A program made the position numbers and the translations under genes. A stretch of 64,000 nucleotides of DNA from Fistularia commersonii (Eukaryota; Chordata; Actinopteri; Syngnathiformes; Fistulariidae), in contig JBBMNZ010000001.1 of the NCBI GenBank assembly GCA_037954325.1, forward strand, positions 8,838,874 through 8,902,873, in the 5' to 3' direction. Below are positions 36,947 to 48,800 of the stretch, piece by piece. The notes below the pieces were generated by a model. The model was not told where the DNA came from. It made no database searches and saw only the letters and a list, made by a program, of their open reading frames with translations. Every line of letters begins with the position of its first letter. Positions within the stretch are counted from its first letter, which is position 1.

Positions 36947-37412
36947 TAGTGGAGATGAAGATTTCAGATACTTGGGGTCAACGGTCCAGAAGAACGATGG
37001 TGTGTGGAAAACAGGGGAAGAGACGGGTTCAAGCAGGTTTGAATGGGTAAAGAAAAGTGTCATCTCGCAGGGATGAAGATGTTGAGGTTCTCTTTAGGAG
37101 TGACTAGGATGGATAGAATCAGCAATAAGTCTGTCAGAGGAACGGCTCATGTTAGTCGTTTTAGACAGGAAGCCAGACTGAGATGGGTCGATCATGTACA
37201 AAGGAGTGATATTGAATATATTCGTAGACAGATGCTGGAATGGGAGCTGCCAGACAGGAGGTCTAGAGGAAGACCACCAAGAAGATTTATGGACGTAGTG
37301 AGAGAGAATATGAAGGTAGTTGGTGTGAGAGAGGAGGATACAGAGAATCGGGTTAGATGGAGAAGGCTGATTTTTCATGGCAACCCCTGAAGGGAAAAGA
37401 CAAAAGGAGAAG
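36947..37412 (+). mobile_element. RTE-clade LINE, copy I (3' end)
   Basis: The + strand C-terminal region has SLGVTRMDRI, then EDTENRVRWRRL, and the terminus CCCCTGAAGGGAAAAGACAA followed by GAAGAAG. A deletion joins the KKSVI part to the MKMLRFSLG part. It is head to head with copy H and overlaps it in content, so it is not a simple 5' inversion of one copy. Confidence 0.83.
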
Positions 37413-37479
37413 AAGAAAGAAGATATATGCGGTATATATGTATGCACACACTTACAGATTAATGTTTCCTCGTCCTGAG

Positions 37480-38350
37480 CTGCTGGTGGACCACTGAAAT
37501 ACTTAAGTCTTAACCTGATGGTACCTGTCAGCCTCCTCCAGAGTCCTACAGACCAGAAAGGCCTGATATGACTCCTCCTTCAGTTTAATAGCATACCTGA
37601 CCACCGGTACCCACCAACAGGTTTGGCATCAGCTGGGTCAACAGGTGTGCACCACCTTACGGCTACTGCTCCAGTCTGCCCCCCTGACAGTGGAGCGACA
37701 GAGCAGAGCCCTGTGCCCTGTGCCTCCCCCATAGTCAAAGCTCTGCAGGAGGTTGGAGTTGAATTTATTCTGAGAGGGGATCCAGCCAGATGTACCAAAC
37801 AAAACCTCACAATATGTCTCAGTCTGTCAAGTCTGAATAGCATCCTCCCCTACTAATTGAGCCAATTTGTCACCAGGAGGTGATTAATTAACAGCTCTGC
37901 CCCTCTCTTCACCTGAGTGTCCAGAAGATGCAGCAAAAAGTCCAGCAACACAACCACAAATTAAATTGAACTGCAGCCTAGGATGAATGGTGCCAAGTGC
38001 ATACAGTATAAGTACACCTTTGTGCCTTAACATTGTGTTTGTTATGGACAGTCCATGATGGGCACAGACATCCAGGAACAAAACACCTATCGGGTTCAGG
38101 TTGGGGTGTGATGGGTGTTCCTCCCAATCACAGCCTGCCAGCTCTCACGGTCACTGCCAATGTGAGCATTCAAGCCTCCCAGTAGAATGAGGGGAGTCCC
38201 TGTTAGGAATGCGCACTATCAGCCCCTCCAAGGACTCCAAATATTGGGTAGTCTGAAGTGCTGTTGCCAGATTCAGAATCCGTGGCACAGGTGGAGGGAA
38301 GCTATTCTCTCCTCCAACAGGTCCAACTAAAACATAAAGATGTTTAGTTG
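37480..38350 (-). mobile_element. LINE family 2f, endonuclease-to-linker fragment
   Basis: The minus strand has LILLGGLNAHIGSDRESWQA (about 38210-38130; GGLN replaces the usual GDFN active-site motif), FLDVCAHHGLSITNTMLRHK (38081-38020) and a linker region near 37840-37580. Stops and frameshifts are frequent. It lies in opposite orientation to the LINE-2f piece at 34990, with the RTE pair between them. Confidence 0.7.
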
Positions 38351-38401
38351 GGGAGCATCAGTATGCCTACACCTTCCTGGTGCCACTTACAGAGGGCAAC
38401 T

Positions 38402-38417
38402 TACCGTACGTACGGTA
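38402..38417. repeat. 16-bp perfect palindrome
   Basis: TACCGTACGTACGGTA reads identically on both strands. It may be the end of a small DNA element with TACGGTA-type termini (see the neighbouring MITE-like block) or chance. Confidence 0.6.
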
Positions 38418-38574
38418 CTTGTTTTGGGAGTGAATGGAGTTGTCAGAACATTGGTTTGTATTCTTTTAACAAAGCTGGACTGACTTATCTGACTGTTTTG
38501 TTGACATTCCCCTGACATTCCCGCAGCTACATTTAGTGGATGGATAACACAACCCCAGCCAACACAGTAGTTTC

Positions 38575-38680
38575 TATTCTATGCGCCTTATAATGCAGTG
38601 CGCCTTATATATGATTTTTTTTATTTTTTATTATAGGCCATTCATTGAAGGTGCGCCTTGTGGTCAGCTACTGCGATAGA
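38575..38680. repeat. MITE-like block with GCGCCTTAT repeats
   Basis: Contains ATGCGCCTTATAATGCAG, TGCGCCTTATATATGA and CATTCATTGAAGGTGCGCC, wording typical of a small palindromic DNA element spread through fish genomes. Boundaries not resolved. Confidence 0.5.
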
Positions 38681-38929
38681 CAATTAACTAAAAACAAATT
38701 TTTGACTTTGTCAGCATTGACACTTCGATTGACCTGTGCTCATGTAGTTTAATGTGCAAAAACAGTGATGCAACTTCTGATGCCCTATGAAAACATTTTT
38801 TTGTTGTTGTTTTTTCATTTGTTTTGTTTTTAAGAAACACCTTTTGATTCAGATCACACAGGCCTGCCTTTCCTCCTTGTGTGCATCACTGAGTCTTAGT
38901 GCAATTAGTCCCAACACAGTCAGCAGGGT

Positions 38930-39105
38930 GGAGCAGCTCAGGGGTTAGAGCAGTCATCCATGAACCTAACAGGTTTGTTTCCCGTGCTCCTCAAAGTCAG
39001 CTGAAGTGTTGTTGAGCAAGACACTGATCTCCTAACTGCTTTACTGGTGATGCTTAGTAGCTGCCTTCTGCTCATGGTCCATCCATGATGAATTAAAATA
39101 AATGG
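38930..39105 (+). repeat. SINE-like repeat (family b), + orientation
   Basis: GCAGCTCAGGGGTTAGAGCA, then GTGTTGTTGAGCAAGACACT and the TAGCTGCCTTCTGCTCATGG end. Homologous to 14625-14811 and 54880-54990. Confidence 0.6.
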
Positions 39106-39111
39106 TCAACT

Positions 39112-39455
39112 TTCAGGCTGGCACAGTGGTGCAGTGGTTAGTAAGGTGTCTGCCTCACAGCGCGAAGGACCCTGGTTTGATTCCGACAAGGGGACTTTTC
39201 TGTGTGGAGTTGCATGTTCTCCCCATGTCTGTGTAGGTTTCTTCCGAGTTCTGCGGTTTCCTCCCACAGTGCAAAATCATGCAGAGTAATTGGAAAAAAT
39301 TGTCAAAATTGCCCCTAATGAGTGAGAGAATTGTTGTTTGTCTATATATGTGGCCCTGTGATTGAGTGGCGACCAGTCCAGGGTGTACCCCGCCTCTTGT
39401 CCAGCATCCCCAGCGACCCTAAGTGCAGGATAAGCAGAAGAAGATGGATGGATGG
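39112..39455 (+). repeat. tRNA-like SINE (family a), best copy
   Basis: Starts AGGCTGGCACAGTGGTGCAG with an A-box-like TGGTGCAGTGGTTAG and a B-box-like GGTTTGATTCC (near 39174). The typical body GAGTTGCATGTTCTCCCC and GTTTCCTCCCACAG follows. It ends in GGATAAGCAGAAGAAG followed by GATG repeats. The head suggests RNA polymerase III origin from a tRNA. Other copies are at 14255 and 55020. Confidence 0.75.
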
Positions 39456-40183
39456 TCATCTTTCGCTGATGTTGTCAGCCAAAGCTGTCATACACAGGAC
39501 AGAAAAACATGACAAATATTATAAAACATTGGCTGTGATTCTTGAATTGAATGAACAAAGAGCATTAATATGCAGAGCTTTTAGCCTTATCTGAGTCTTT
39601 ACCCAGCCCAAACATGGTCTGTCTGAAAGCCCTTTTCCCTCCCACCAAAGGACCATAGTTATTTCAGAGAACTGCACAAAGGCAATAACTGCCTATGATC
39701 AACCGTCACCCTGAATTGAAGCTGCAAGGACATACTTACAGTACAGTATATTTAAAAAAATATATCAAACATTGATTGTAAGAATGTGTTTGTTAGAAGA
39801 AGATTCTTGAATAGCACATGGACTATCACTATGAAAAAACACAAGGTCATATTTCATTCACAGTAATATGAAGGATGTCCAAACTAATTTGAATAGGCAT
39901 AATTCAAAATGTGGGCAATCAGCTACAGCTTGCAGTCAATTATATGGTTTATATTTTATATCTCATCTAAGTGCATCATACATTCATTGTGCTTCTCCCC
40001 ATTGTGCTCCCCCCCATACATTCATTATGTAAGACGATGAAGATGAACCGACGCCTGTCACCCTCAGAAGATTTATATATACATGTATATGTATATATAC
40101 ATGTATATATAAGTTGAACAGAAACTAAGACACAAATGAGGCAAAAACTCAGGCGTGGGAGAAGTTCCAGGAGACCATGTAGA
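39456..40183. other. no gene or repeat recognised
   Basis: Intron-like DNA. A short ATACATGTATAT tract at 40078-40110 is the only simple structure. Confidence 0.4.
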
Positions 40184-41560
40184 ACAGGGGTCACAAACCT
40201 TTTTGAAACCGAAGGCCACTTCCTGGTTACTGATTAGGGCAAAGAGCTACTGGTTTGATACACACTTGTGAATAGCCAATTTGCTCAATTTAGCTTTAAC
40301 TATATGTTATTATTAATAATTAATGTTGTTTAGCTGTGTAAAGACACTGATCATATTAATTATTTCTCACAAAAAATAGCAATGATAACAAGATAGGAAA
40401 TAAATTAATATCAATATGCAACAGTTTAATTCTATTTTTTCAAATTGGACATTTGCAAATGATCACTTCTACAACAGTCCTAGGAAATCACAATGTACCT
40501 CTGCAGCATTTTTAACATTTTTAACAAACACTCTGTACAACCCTAAAAAAAATGTACTTCACAGTTGTGCTATCAAATGTTACGGTTTACAACACATTTA
40601 GCGACATGAACGACACATTTTGAACTGGACACCAAATCTGGTATCTGTGTCTTTGTCAGTTAGTGGGAAGTCAACCATTCAGTTTCTCAGTAATGTCCGT
40701 TAAAAATGCAAGGTCAAGTGTCCAGTCAGTGTCCTACAGCTGCAACGTGTCTTCCCCTCTGGACGGCATGAACTCTTTGATTTGACCCAAAAGTAAAAAA
40801 AAAAAAAAATGATGAAGAATTTGTCCCCTGCTGAGCCATCAGATTTCTGTATGTAGTAGCAGGTCACCATATTCAGCTGACAGCTCCTCCAATAGTATCT
40901 TGAATGTTCTGTGCTGTTTAGCTTTTGAACGGATGCTGTTTATGATCTTTACAACGGGAGTCATCGCACATTCAAAGCTGATCACTTTTGCACACAAGGA
41001 TTGCTGGTGTATGATGCAGTGATAATGCAGACAGCTTGGGAACTCTGTCACCTTTACAGTGAGCAATGTATCCTGCGTGTCAGCTGATCATAACAGGAGC
41101 ACCATCCATAACCACTGCTACCAGCTTTTCCAGCGGCACCTTTTTCTTCACCCAAAACTTCTTCACCGCCTCATAGATGTCAACTCCCCTTGTAGTTGTC
41201 CCGTGGTAGGGCAGTAGTGTAAGAAGTACTTCTTTTGTGGTGAAATCATCAAACACCATCCCATCAGCGGCGTTGTACTGCTGCTGTCTACCGACTCGTC
41301 ATACTGGATACTGAACCACCTGCACCTCGCCAAATCACGGTCCAGCTCGTCAGCCGAGTTTGCGGACATAGACGCCACTCTTCTTACGATTGTGGATGCA
41401 CCCAGTCAAACATCAGAGAGAGTGGAGATAACATCGATTCCGCACTTCTGGTCTTCAAAGACAGTTTTAGCAATTATCATCATTTCTTCTTTGACAGCTG
41501 ACCCATCATAAAATGGGCCGGTTGAATTGTGAATTCAACCGACACAACCGAATTGTGTAG
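40184..41560 (-). mobile_element. hAT-type DNA transposon relic with transposase pieces
   Basis: The left end reads CAGGGGTCACAAACC. The minus-strand frames hold CIIHQQSLCAKVISFECAM and SKAKQHRTFKILLEELSAEY (41066-40839), and WFSIQYDESVDSSSTTPL (41378-41163). These match the RNase-H-like and C-terminal regions of hAT transposases of the GTF2IRD2/ZBED-like group. The DES motif is part of the catalytic region. The two pieces are in the expected order but separated by stops. The opposite end was not found, so size is uncertain. Confidence 0.7.
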
Positions 41561-41984
41561 CTCTTAATGGGGCTTCAGTTGCTTTTTTGGATTAATTAAT
41601 GATGAATTATCTCTGTCTTATGCTTAATACGAGGTGACGGGCCTCCACTCTCTACAGGAAATATTTAACTTTACAAACCCAGCAAAGGTCAGCGAATCGG
41701 ACTTTCAAGTCGTATATTAAAATCTATTTTATCATGTCACCGTCATTCCCAAACAAGAAGAATGGGCAACATTAAAAAAAAAAGAAACATTACATTTGTT
41801 ATTTTTTCTGTTGACAAACTTGTTTGTGTTTGTTTCTCATACTGACAAACCAGGAGCATAATGGTTATAACCGGAAACTCCCCACGGTCCATGTGAACAG
41901 AAGAAGCATCCCGGATGACAGGTGGCGCATCTTCAAGGGAAGAATATCAAGTCAAGTTGCTATGAGAAGAAGATTATGACAGGC
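41561..41984. other. no gene or repeat recognised
   Basis: May contain the missing right end of the hAT relic, but nothing is convincing. Confidence 0.35.
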
Positions 41985-43510
41985 ATTGACCATGACTCGG
42001 ATGACTGAAAACCTCCACAGACATGACTATATGTACTTTTTATTACTTGAGCTGCTCCTCCTGCTGTACAAGTCCTGACTGTGTCCACGTTCCCGTGGAG
42101 TAGTCCCAAAGGTGGACTCTGTCCCCTGGTTGGAGGTACGGTGGTTTGCACTTCTGTCATGCCATTTTTTCTGTTTTTCTTTCTCCTTTTCTTTTGCTCG
42201 TGCCACCTGCTTTAGCAGGTTTTCATAGCCGGATATATTTGTGCAAATGGGATGTCCTATCAACATCTGAGGTGGTGACCATTTTGCATGCTCACGCTCC
42301 TTGAGATCACTGAATACCTTTGGAAATCCCCTTTTCCTTTGCGAGCTTTTTTCATTAGTCCTTTTATGAACTTATCAAGCTGTCTGCAAGTCCATTCAAC
42401 TTGGGGTAGTTTGGACCTGATATGTTGTGGCAAAAAACCCACTCTTAAGTGAATTCTTTAAACTTATAACTTGAAATCTGTGCTCCGTTACCTCAACACT
42501 GTTCATTTGTGACTCTGCGTTTTGTAAACACAGTCCTCCGAAAAGCTATGACAACTATGTCAGTTATGACTGTAATGTTGCCACTTATGGATAGAGAAGC
42601 AGTCTGTGACCACAAGAAGATTTTTGCCATTGCATTCAAACAAATCTGCTCCAACTTTGTAGAATGGGTATTTGGGCACAGGGTGTGGCATCAGTGGCTC
42701 TGCTTGCTGTTTTTTGGTCTGTATATGAGACATAGGTCAAAAGAATCTGTAGTATGGCTGATGTCTGTATTCTTTTGCCCATACATTACTTTGCATGGCC
42801 TTTGTTTTCATTTTTCTTCTCTTAATTATTTGCGTGTCTTTTGTAACATTTCCTTTCTCATTGCAGGTAGAATTACATTTTTTTTCCCTTGAGTATTATG
42901 CCATCCACAACATTTACTTCCCTTCAGCATATCCAGTTGTCCCGCACTGGACATGTTTTTCTTTGTTCAGGCTATCTCCTTAGTGTCGTCTCTTTTAGTG
43001 TTCAGAAGGTCAAATCTGTGCCTGACGCTTTTTGATGCTTCAAGTTCTCTCCAGTAACAGGAAGGGGTGACTCTATCATGTCCTCATAAGCCTGTATTTG
43101 AGCATTATTTGTTTTGTCTGCACTTTCTTTTTTATCAACTGCACGAGAAAGTGTGTTTGTGACAAAAATGTTGTGGATTGGCTTTGACCTGATGGACACC
43201 AGGTCTAATAATCACCGGACACCGGAGCTAATAATCCGTTTCGACCTCAAAAGGTTGACCATACACATACTGAATTTTAGTGTATCGTGTTCCCATTTAT
43301 GTCAACACTTTGGAGACATTGGCAACAGACTCCATTCTTTTTCATAGAGCTGCTGCAATATTGCCCCTAGTCCATAGTGTGATGCATTGGCTAATATGCG
43401 CTTTTCTGAGGCGATTTATAAAGCGGTCTTCCTGTTCATGTGACCATGTACAGTCATTTTCTTTTTCTTCCAAGAGACATCTTAGTAACAAAACCTTCTG
43501 GTCAAACAAG
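41985..43510 (-). mobile_element. Ty3/gypsy-type retroelement, pol relic
   Basis: The minus-strand order fits the end of a gypsy-type pol. At 43510-43340 there is the end of the reverse transcriptase thumb (LLRCLLEEKENDCTWSHEQE). At 43199-43002 there is NTLSRAVDKKESAD, where gypsy pol has DTLSRA between RNase H and integrase. At 42442-42260 there is the late integrase region (GPNYPKLNGLAD-like text in one frame, FIKGLMKKARKGKGDF in another). At 42266-42027 there is the C-terminal tail. Large deletions remove RNase H and the integrase core, and stops and frameshifts are everywhere. No LTRs are attached. Description only; element is dead. Confidence 0.65.
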
Positions 43511-43514
43511 CCAT

Positions 43515-44258
43515 AAGAACTGCCAAGCTGAGTTATGAGAACAAGGTGGAGCAAACCTTTGCACAAGGGGACCACGGTTCAGCCCTCCAGGACTTCATGC
43601 TCTGGTGCAAAGCCTTCTTCTTGAAGCTGAATGTGAGTAAGACCAAGGACATGGTCATCACGTTCTCCAGTCGGCAGAGGCAACTTGCAGAGGCAATCAC
43701 CATCACCAAATAAGGGGAACGGTGAAGGAGTATAGATACCACGCCACCACAACCTCCTGAGGTTCTCGTGTAACACTGAAGAGATCATCAGGAAAGGTCA
43801 CCAACGGCAGTACCTGCTCAGGAAGTTAAAGTCATTTGAGGTTCGCAGCACAATCCTAACCATGTTCTATTACACCTTCATTGAGAATGTAGTGACCTTC
43901 TCCACCTGCAGGTTCCATCCCAACAAAACAGGAATTGCCTAGAGTGCATTGCCTTGGTCTTCTCCAAAATAATTGGCTAACCCCTCAGACCTATCTCCCA
44001 CTTCAATGAGCCAAATATTAAAAACAGCCAAAAAGATCCTTGCAGATCAGTCCCACATGTTACACCTGGCCTTTGTGTGGTTCCCCTCTGGTCGCAGACT
44101 CTGCTGCCTTGCCTGTAAAACCCAGAGGAGAAGGGCGACCGTCATCCCCAGAGATGTCCAAGTCTTTAATTCCCAGCAATCCTGCAAACCCTGCCGCTCA
44201 TTATATAACTATTATGAAAATGCAGAGCAAGCTTACTTATAATTTGCACAGGAATTTA

Positions 44259-44316
<58 letters not shown>

Positions 44317-44415
44317 TTTTCTTTTTTTATTATTCTTTGATTATCACAATTTGATGCTTCTACCCTATGTCCCCCCAATTGTCCCTCGGAGACAAATAAA
44401 GTTACTCTGATTCAG
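43515..44415 (+). mobile_element. L2-type LINE, 3' part
   Basis: Reads AKLSYENKVEQTFAQGDHG, ALQDFMLWCKAFFLKLNVSK, TKDMVITF and later RKLKSFEVR, TMFYYTFIENVVTF, then WFPSGRRLCCLACKTQRRRA (44090-44160). It ends in CGGAGACAAATAAAGTTACT near 44405, the tail type of L2 LINEs. The catalytic domain is missing and the frame is broken. It begins exactly where the gypsy relic ends (about 43510-43515). Confidence 0.75.
44262..44322. repeat. (TA)n followed by poly(T)
   Basis: About 38 bp of TA repeats followed by about 21 T residues, inside the 3' UTR of the L2 copy. Confidence 0.95.
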
Positions 44416-44699
44416 ATTTTATTTGGGTTGCCTCCATGCTCTGGATGGCTGGTGTCTGGACTACATCCCCCACAAATGTCAATGACTTATTGTCATTTAC
44501 CTTTTAAGTTTATTTGCAATGTGTGTCAAAATGTTTATTTGCACCTTTCTCAGTCATTTATCATCATGTTCTATTTGGCAACAATCCCACATGATGATGT
44601 CATCCATCATGGTTTTCACGCCTGAAATGCATTCAAATCTCCTGTATCGGTGATATATTTCAGCCACTGATAGGATTACGTATGGCAGATGTATAAAAC
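44416..44699. other. no gene recognised
   Basis: Short spacer between the L2 tail and RTE copy J. Confidence 0.4.
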
Positions 44700-46515
44700 C
44701 TATAACCTCCCTCCAGCATGTCTTTGATCGCATAGTACCCCTGACACTTTTCTCTACCCATTCCAACTTGCTTGAACCCGTCTCTTCACCTCTTTTCCAC
44801 ACTCTCCATTGCTCAGGACTGTTGAACTCAAGTATCTGAAATCCTCCAACTTTTTGATCTCCACTTCCTGTAGCCTCACAGTTCAACCTCTTATTCACAC
44901 ACATGTACTATATCTTGCTGTGACTAATAGTCATACCTCTCCTTTCCTGTGCATATCTCTACATCTCTAGATTTTCCTCAACCTTTTCTCTGCTCTCACT
45001 ACATAGCACAATGTCATCTGCAAATGGTCTATTGAGATTCCTGTCTTCTCTGTTACCCCTACAGCACACCACAACACTGTTTCACAGCTAGAATACATGT
45101 CCTGCACCAGTCTGACATACTTCACTGCCACTCCAGATTTTCTCATATGATACATCAGTTCCTCTCTTGGCACCCTGTCATATGCTTGAAGGCATAGACA
45201 TGAAGCCATACTGCTCTTCACAAGTGCGGACTTCAGCTCTCAGTCTAGTTTCTATTACTCTTCTCTATAACTTCATTGTATGGCTCATCAACTTTATTCC
45301 TCTATAGTTGCTGCAATTCTGCACATCCCCCTTTTTTTCTTAAAAATGGGCAATCACACTTCTCCTTTCTTCAGGAATATTCTAACTCTCTAACATCCTC
45401 TTGAATAATCTAGTCAGCAACTCGACCGCTGCCTCTCCTAGACACTTCCACACCTCCACAGGTATATCATCAAGTCCAATTACCTTTCACCTCTTCATCC
45501 ACTTCAATGCTTTCTCTCTTCACTTTTACCAATCTCTGCTACTTTGTGGTCTACAATGGTCAACTCTTCTACCCCTCCCTGTCCTTCATTTTCCATATTC
45601 ATCAGCTCTTCAAATTACTCTTACCATCTTTCCATCACTCTTCTAGCATCAGTCAATACATTTCCCTCTCTATCCTTAATCACCTGGACCTGTTGTACAT
45701 CCTTTCCATCTTTATCTCTCTTTTTCGCCAACCTGTATAGATCATTCTCACCCTCCTCACTGTCCAACTGACCGTACAAGTCATCATACGCCCTTTGTTT
45801 TGCCTTTGCTACCTCTATCTTTACCTGTATTGCTGTCTCGCTGTAGAATTTCTCTGTACTCCTGTCTGTTCTCTTGTGTCTTCTCAGTGTCCCACTTATT
45901 CTTTGCTAACCGCTTTCTCTGTATATACTCCTGCACTTCATCATTCCATCACCAAGTCTTTTTATCTACTTGCCTTCAACATGATACGCCCAGTACACTC
46001 CTACCTTTCTCTCTCTTATCAGTACCATGATAGTACAACTTAAAGCCAGCTCCAAAGCTTATAGCCTTACTAACTTTTGACCTGGTCTCCTAGACACTCA
46101 GTATATCCACCTTCCGTCTCTGCATCATGTCAACCAACTCTCTACCTTTTCCTGTCATCGCCCCAATATTCAAAGTCCCTACTCTCAGCCCCAGACTCTT
46201 GCCTTTGCTCCTCTCTCTCTGCTTCCGAACACGCCTTCCTCCTCTCCTTCTTTGACCTACAGTATCCCAGTTTCGATTGGTACCCTGTAGGTCATCGGTA
46301 CCAATGCAGTCGTTGTTAACCCAGGCCTGAACCGATCCAGTATGATCTGGTTATTCGGTTTTGATTCACATGTTTGGTTTTGGCAAAAGTTTTATGCCAA
46401 ATGTCCTTCCTCACTAAACCCTCTGCATTTATCCAGGCTTAGGACCGGCCCAAGGAGACTATGGCCCACACCCCTCCGAGGCTGACAACGGCCTGTGCTG
46501 CCCTGAGGCTTCATT
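44700..46515 (-). mobile_element. RTE-clade LINE, copy J
   Basis: The 5' end is at 46515 (AATGAAGCCTCAGGG, one change from consensus). The leader carries GGATAAATGCAGA. On the minus strand the leader, a shortened endonuclease, the linker (complement of 45400-45960) and parts of the reverse transcriptase follow. VPREELMYHMRKSGVAVKY is at 45221-44967 and a C-terminal piece (GSGDQKVGGFQILEFN) at 44904-44700. The FADD box is lost by deletion (GISIDHLQMTLCYV). The 3' terminus is missing. Many stops. Confidence 0.82.
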
Positions 46516-48529
46516 TCTAAAACTTTTATAAATTTCACAATAAAACTATTGTCGCTGCTTCGTGGATTTCAGCTGATCTTTTCCAGCTATCTGACCAAGT
46601 CTGCCCTTTGCTTCCCTACCTTGGCTCGAACAGCTTGCTCTGCTTCTTGTTCTCCACTCCCTCTTTCAGGTTGCCCTGCAGAAGCGTTGTGGGACATTGC
46701 ATTTGCGGATATGGCCTCGTTTTCCAGAGTTGTTAAACCTATCATGCTGCTCCCTGTTTATTTTGACTGTCTCTTCCTGTACCGCCTCTACCTTCCTGAT
46801 CTGTTACTGTGTGTCCGTCATCTTCAGCCTCAATTTCATTGGGGGTTGCGGAGGTCTTTGGTGCTTGACTAGTTGCTGACTGTCAGGAAGGTCAAAATTA
46901 TGAGAAAGTGGTTCTAATGCATCGGACGCCACATCTAATGTGAGGCAGGCTTGGGAATGAAAAAATGTTGTCCTATCAGAAATGAGGACACATTCTCGAC
47001 AGGTTTCTGCCAAAGCAGGTCAATGACAACCTTGCAGGGGAACATCCAGCCTCCCTGCGGCATTCTGTTGAGCAGGTCTTACTGGTTTCCCGAGGACTTT
47101 TTGTATGGTTGTGAAAGAAAACTGTAGACACAGTGTTTGGCTTTAGTCCCCGTTTTAAACTAGCAGCACCCTTGAGCCCTTTCAGCAGCTTATCTTGGCT
47201 AAATTCACCAAATGCATTTGGAGAGAAGGGCTGAGAACACAGTCATGGGTGTTGTGTTTGTCCACATGCAATTTCCTACTCCTTTCTTCACTTCTTGTCA
47301 CTTGGAGAGCTGTGTATACTAGCGTCAGCTCTTTTTTTCAGTTGGACTAAAAATCCCTCCAAAAGCAGCACAATGTGGCCCAATTTGCATAAATACCATA
47401 TCGCCCTGAGCAAAAGTTAATACTTGTGGAAAGCCAAAGTGAATACGAGCAACCTGTATATGTCATTATCCCACCATGCATTACGTTAGTAAAACACTGG
47501 CTGCACACACTGGTTAAAATATGATATAATTTGCTATTGAAGTAATAATTTTTATGCTTTTTTTAACAACACATTCTCGTATGAGACAAACTGTAAAGCA
47601 TAGATATGCTTATTGGTCCTCCCAGGTGGGGTTCCCTTAAAGTAAGACATTTTCTATATATACAGAGGGTGGACTACCTGAAATGGGCACTTGTAAGCAG
47701 GCTATAGTGCCTAAATAAGAGAAAACTTCTAAGCTTTCTGCAATCTTTCACTCATTCAGGTCCTGTGTTTCTATCTGTCTGCACACATTTTGTGTATGTG
47801 TGAGCACACACATGTGCGCTTAGATGCCTGCATGTGTCAGTGACTATGTATGAGTGAGACTCTCTGTGTGGTGATGAAAGCATCTATCAGTTCTCAGGCA
47901 GCGTCATTATTAAATGAGCACTAAATTTAGCAAATTGCCTTCTCTTGTCTTCTCTTGATGTCATTGCATATTTCATGCCAGTGTGTTTATGTGCGTAATT
48001 TTGTGTCTATATCAAGCTCTTCTTGTACACTCAGTGAGCTAGTGGTCCATGATACCTGCAGCTAATATTACTTGAGCCATCAGGAGTGACGTGTATTTGT
48101 GTATGTGTTGAAATATTGAACATTATCACACAATCTAGCCCAACATCAAAGCATGGGAGCCACTTAAGATGCTGGACTCTTTCCTCACCTGAATTACATT
48201 TTGCTTTACTCATGTGGAAGCATATAGGTATCATAATTCAGATTAAAATGCAAACTGGTCATTCTGTAATTTATTCCAAATCAAAAAGAAAAAGATATGT
48301 GAGATTTAATTTTCAAAACACATCCCAGCAAATTGTAAGCACATTTCAATTAGAACTATCAAATTTTAAAAATAAAATGCTCTAGCAGAAATGCTTTTTC
48401 ATTTCCAGAATGTGGCTGCATATTTGACTCAGGAATTAAATGAGTAATAAGTACTGTCATGCACCAAAAGGGTATTGCTGATGATTCATAGCATGGTACT
48501 CCCGAACACTGCCACAGCATCCATCCATC
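46516..48529. other. mostly unrecognised; no supported gene
   Basis: 46550-47150 has a few coding-like stretches (for example the minus-strand frame at 47013-46804) that might belong to an old retroelement, but no motif is decisive. 47150-48480 looks like plain intron. The text CATCCATCCATCCATC near 48520 is a microsatellite remnant bordering the next LINE. Confidence 0.35.
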
Positions 48530-48800
48530 CATCTCCCTCCCCTTATGTCAAATCAAGTTGCGGGGGCAGCAACCAGGGCACAGAATTCCCTCTCCCCAGC
48601 CACATGGTCTAGCTCTTCTTTGGGGATCCCAAGGCATTCCCAAGCCAGCCAAGAGACATCCCCGTGGACTCCTCCCACATGGAAATACCTGGAATACCTC
48701 CCCTGGGAGGCGTCCAGGGGCATCCTAACCAGATGCCCAAGCCACCTCATCTGACTCCTCTCTTTGCGGAGGAGAAGCAGCTTTACTGAGCTCTTTCCAG
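48530..48800 (-). mobile_element. LINE family 2f, 3'-terminal fragment
   Basis: The minus strand has MRWLGHLVRMPLDASQGRYS (48750) and WLAWECLGIPKEELDHVAGE, the C-terminal block also seen at 6129-5803 and 56589-56384. It is followed on the same side by a 5' leader of the same family on the other strand. Confidence 0.75.

Noticed and set aside
36947..37412. Simple 5' inversion (twin priming) of RTE copy H
   Set aside because: Both parts contain the C-terminal region, whereas twin priming should divide the element without such overlap; two insertions or a rearrangement fit better.
39112..39200. tRNA gene
   Set aside because: A-box and B-box-like strings are present but cannot fold into a tRNA; the segment is the head of a SINE with a typical body and tail.
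42509..42892. 127-residue + strand frame
   Set aside because: Lies between pieces of the minus-strand gypsy relic, has no recognisable domain and has a composition typical of AT-rich chance frames.
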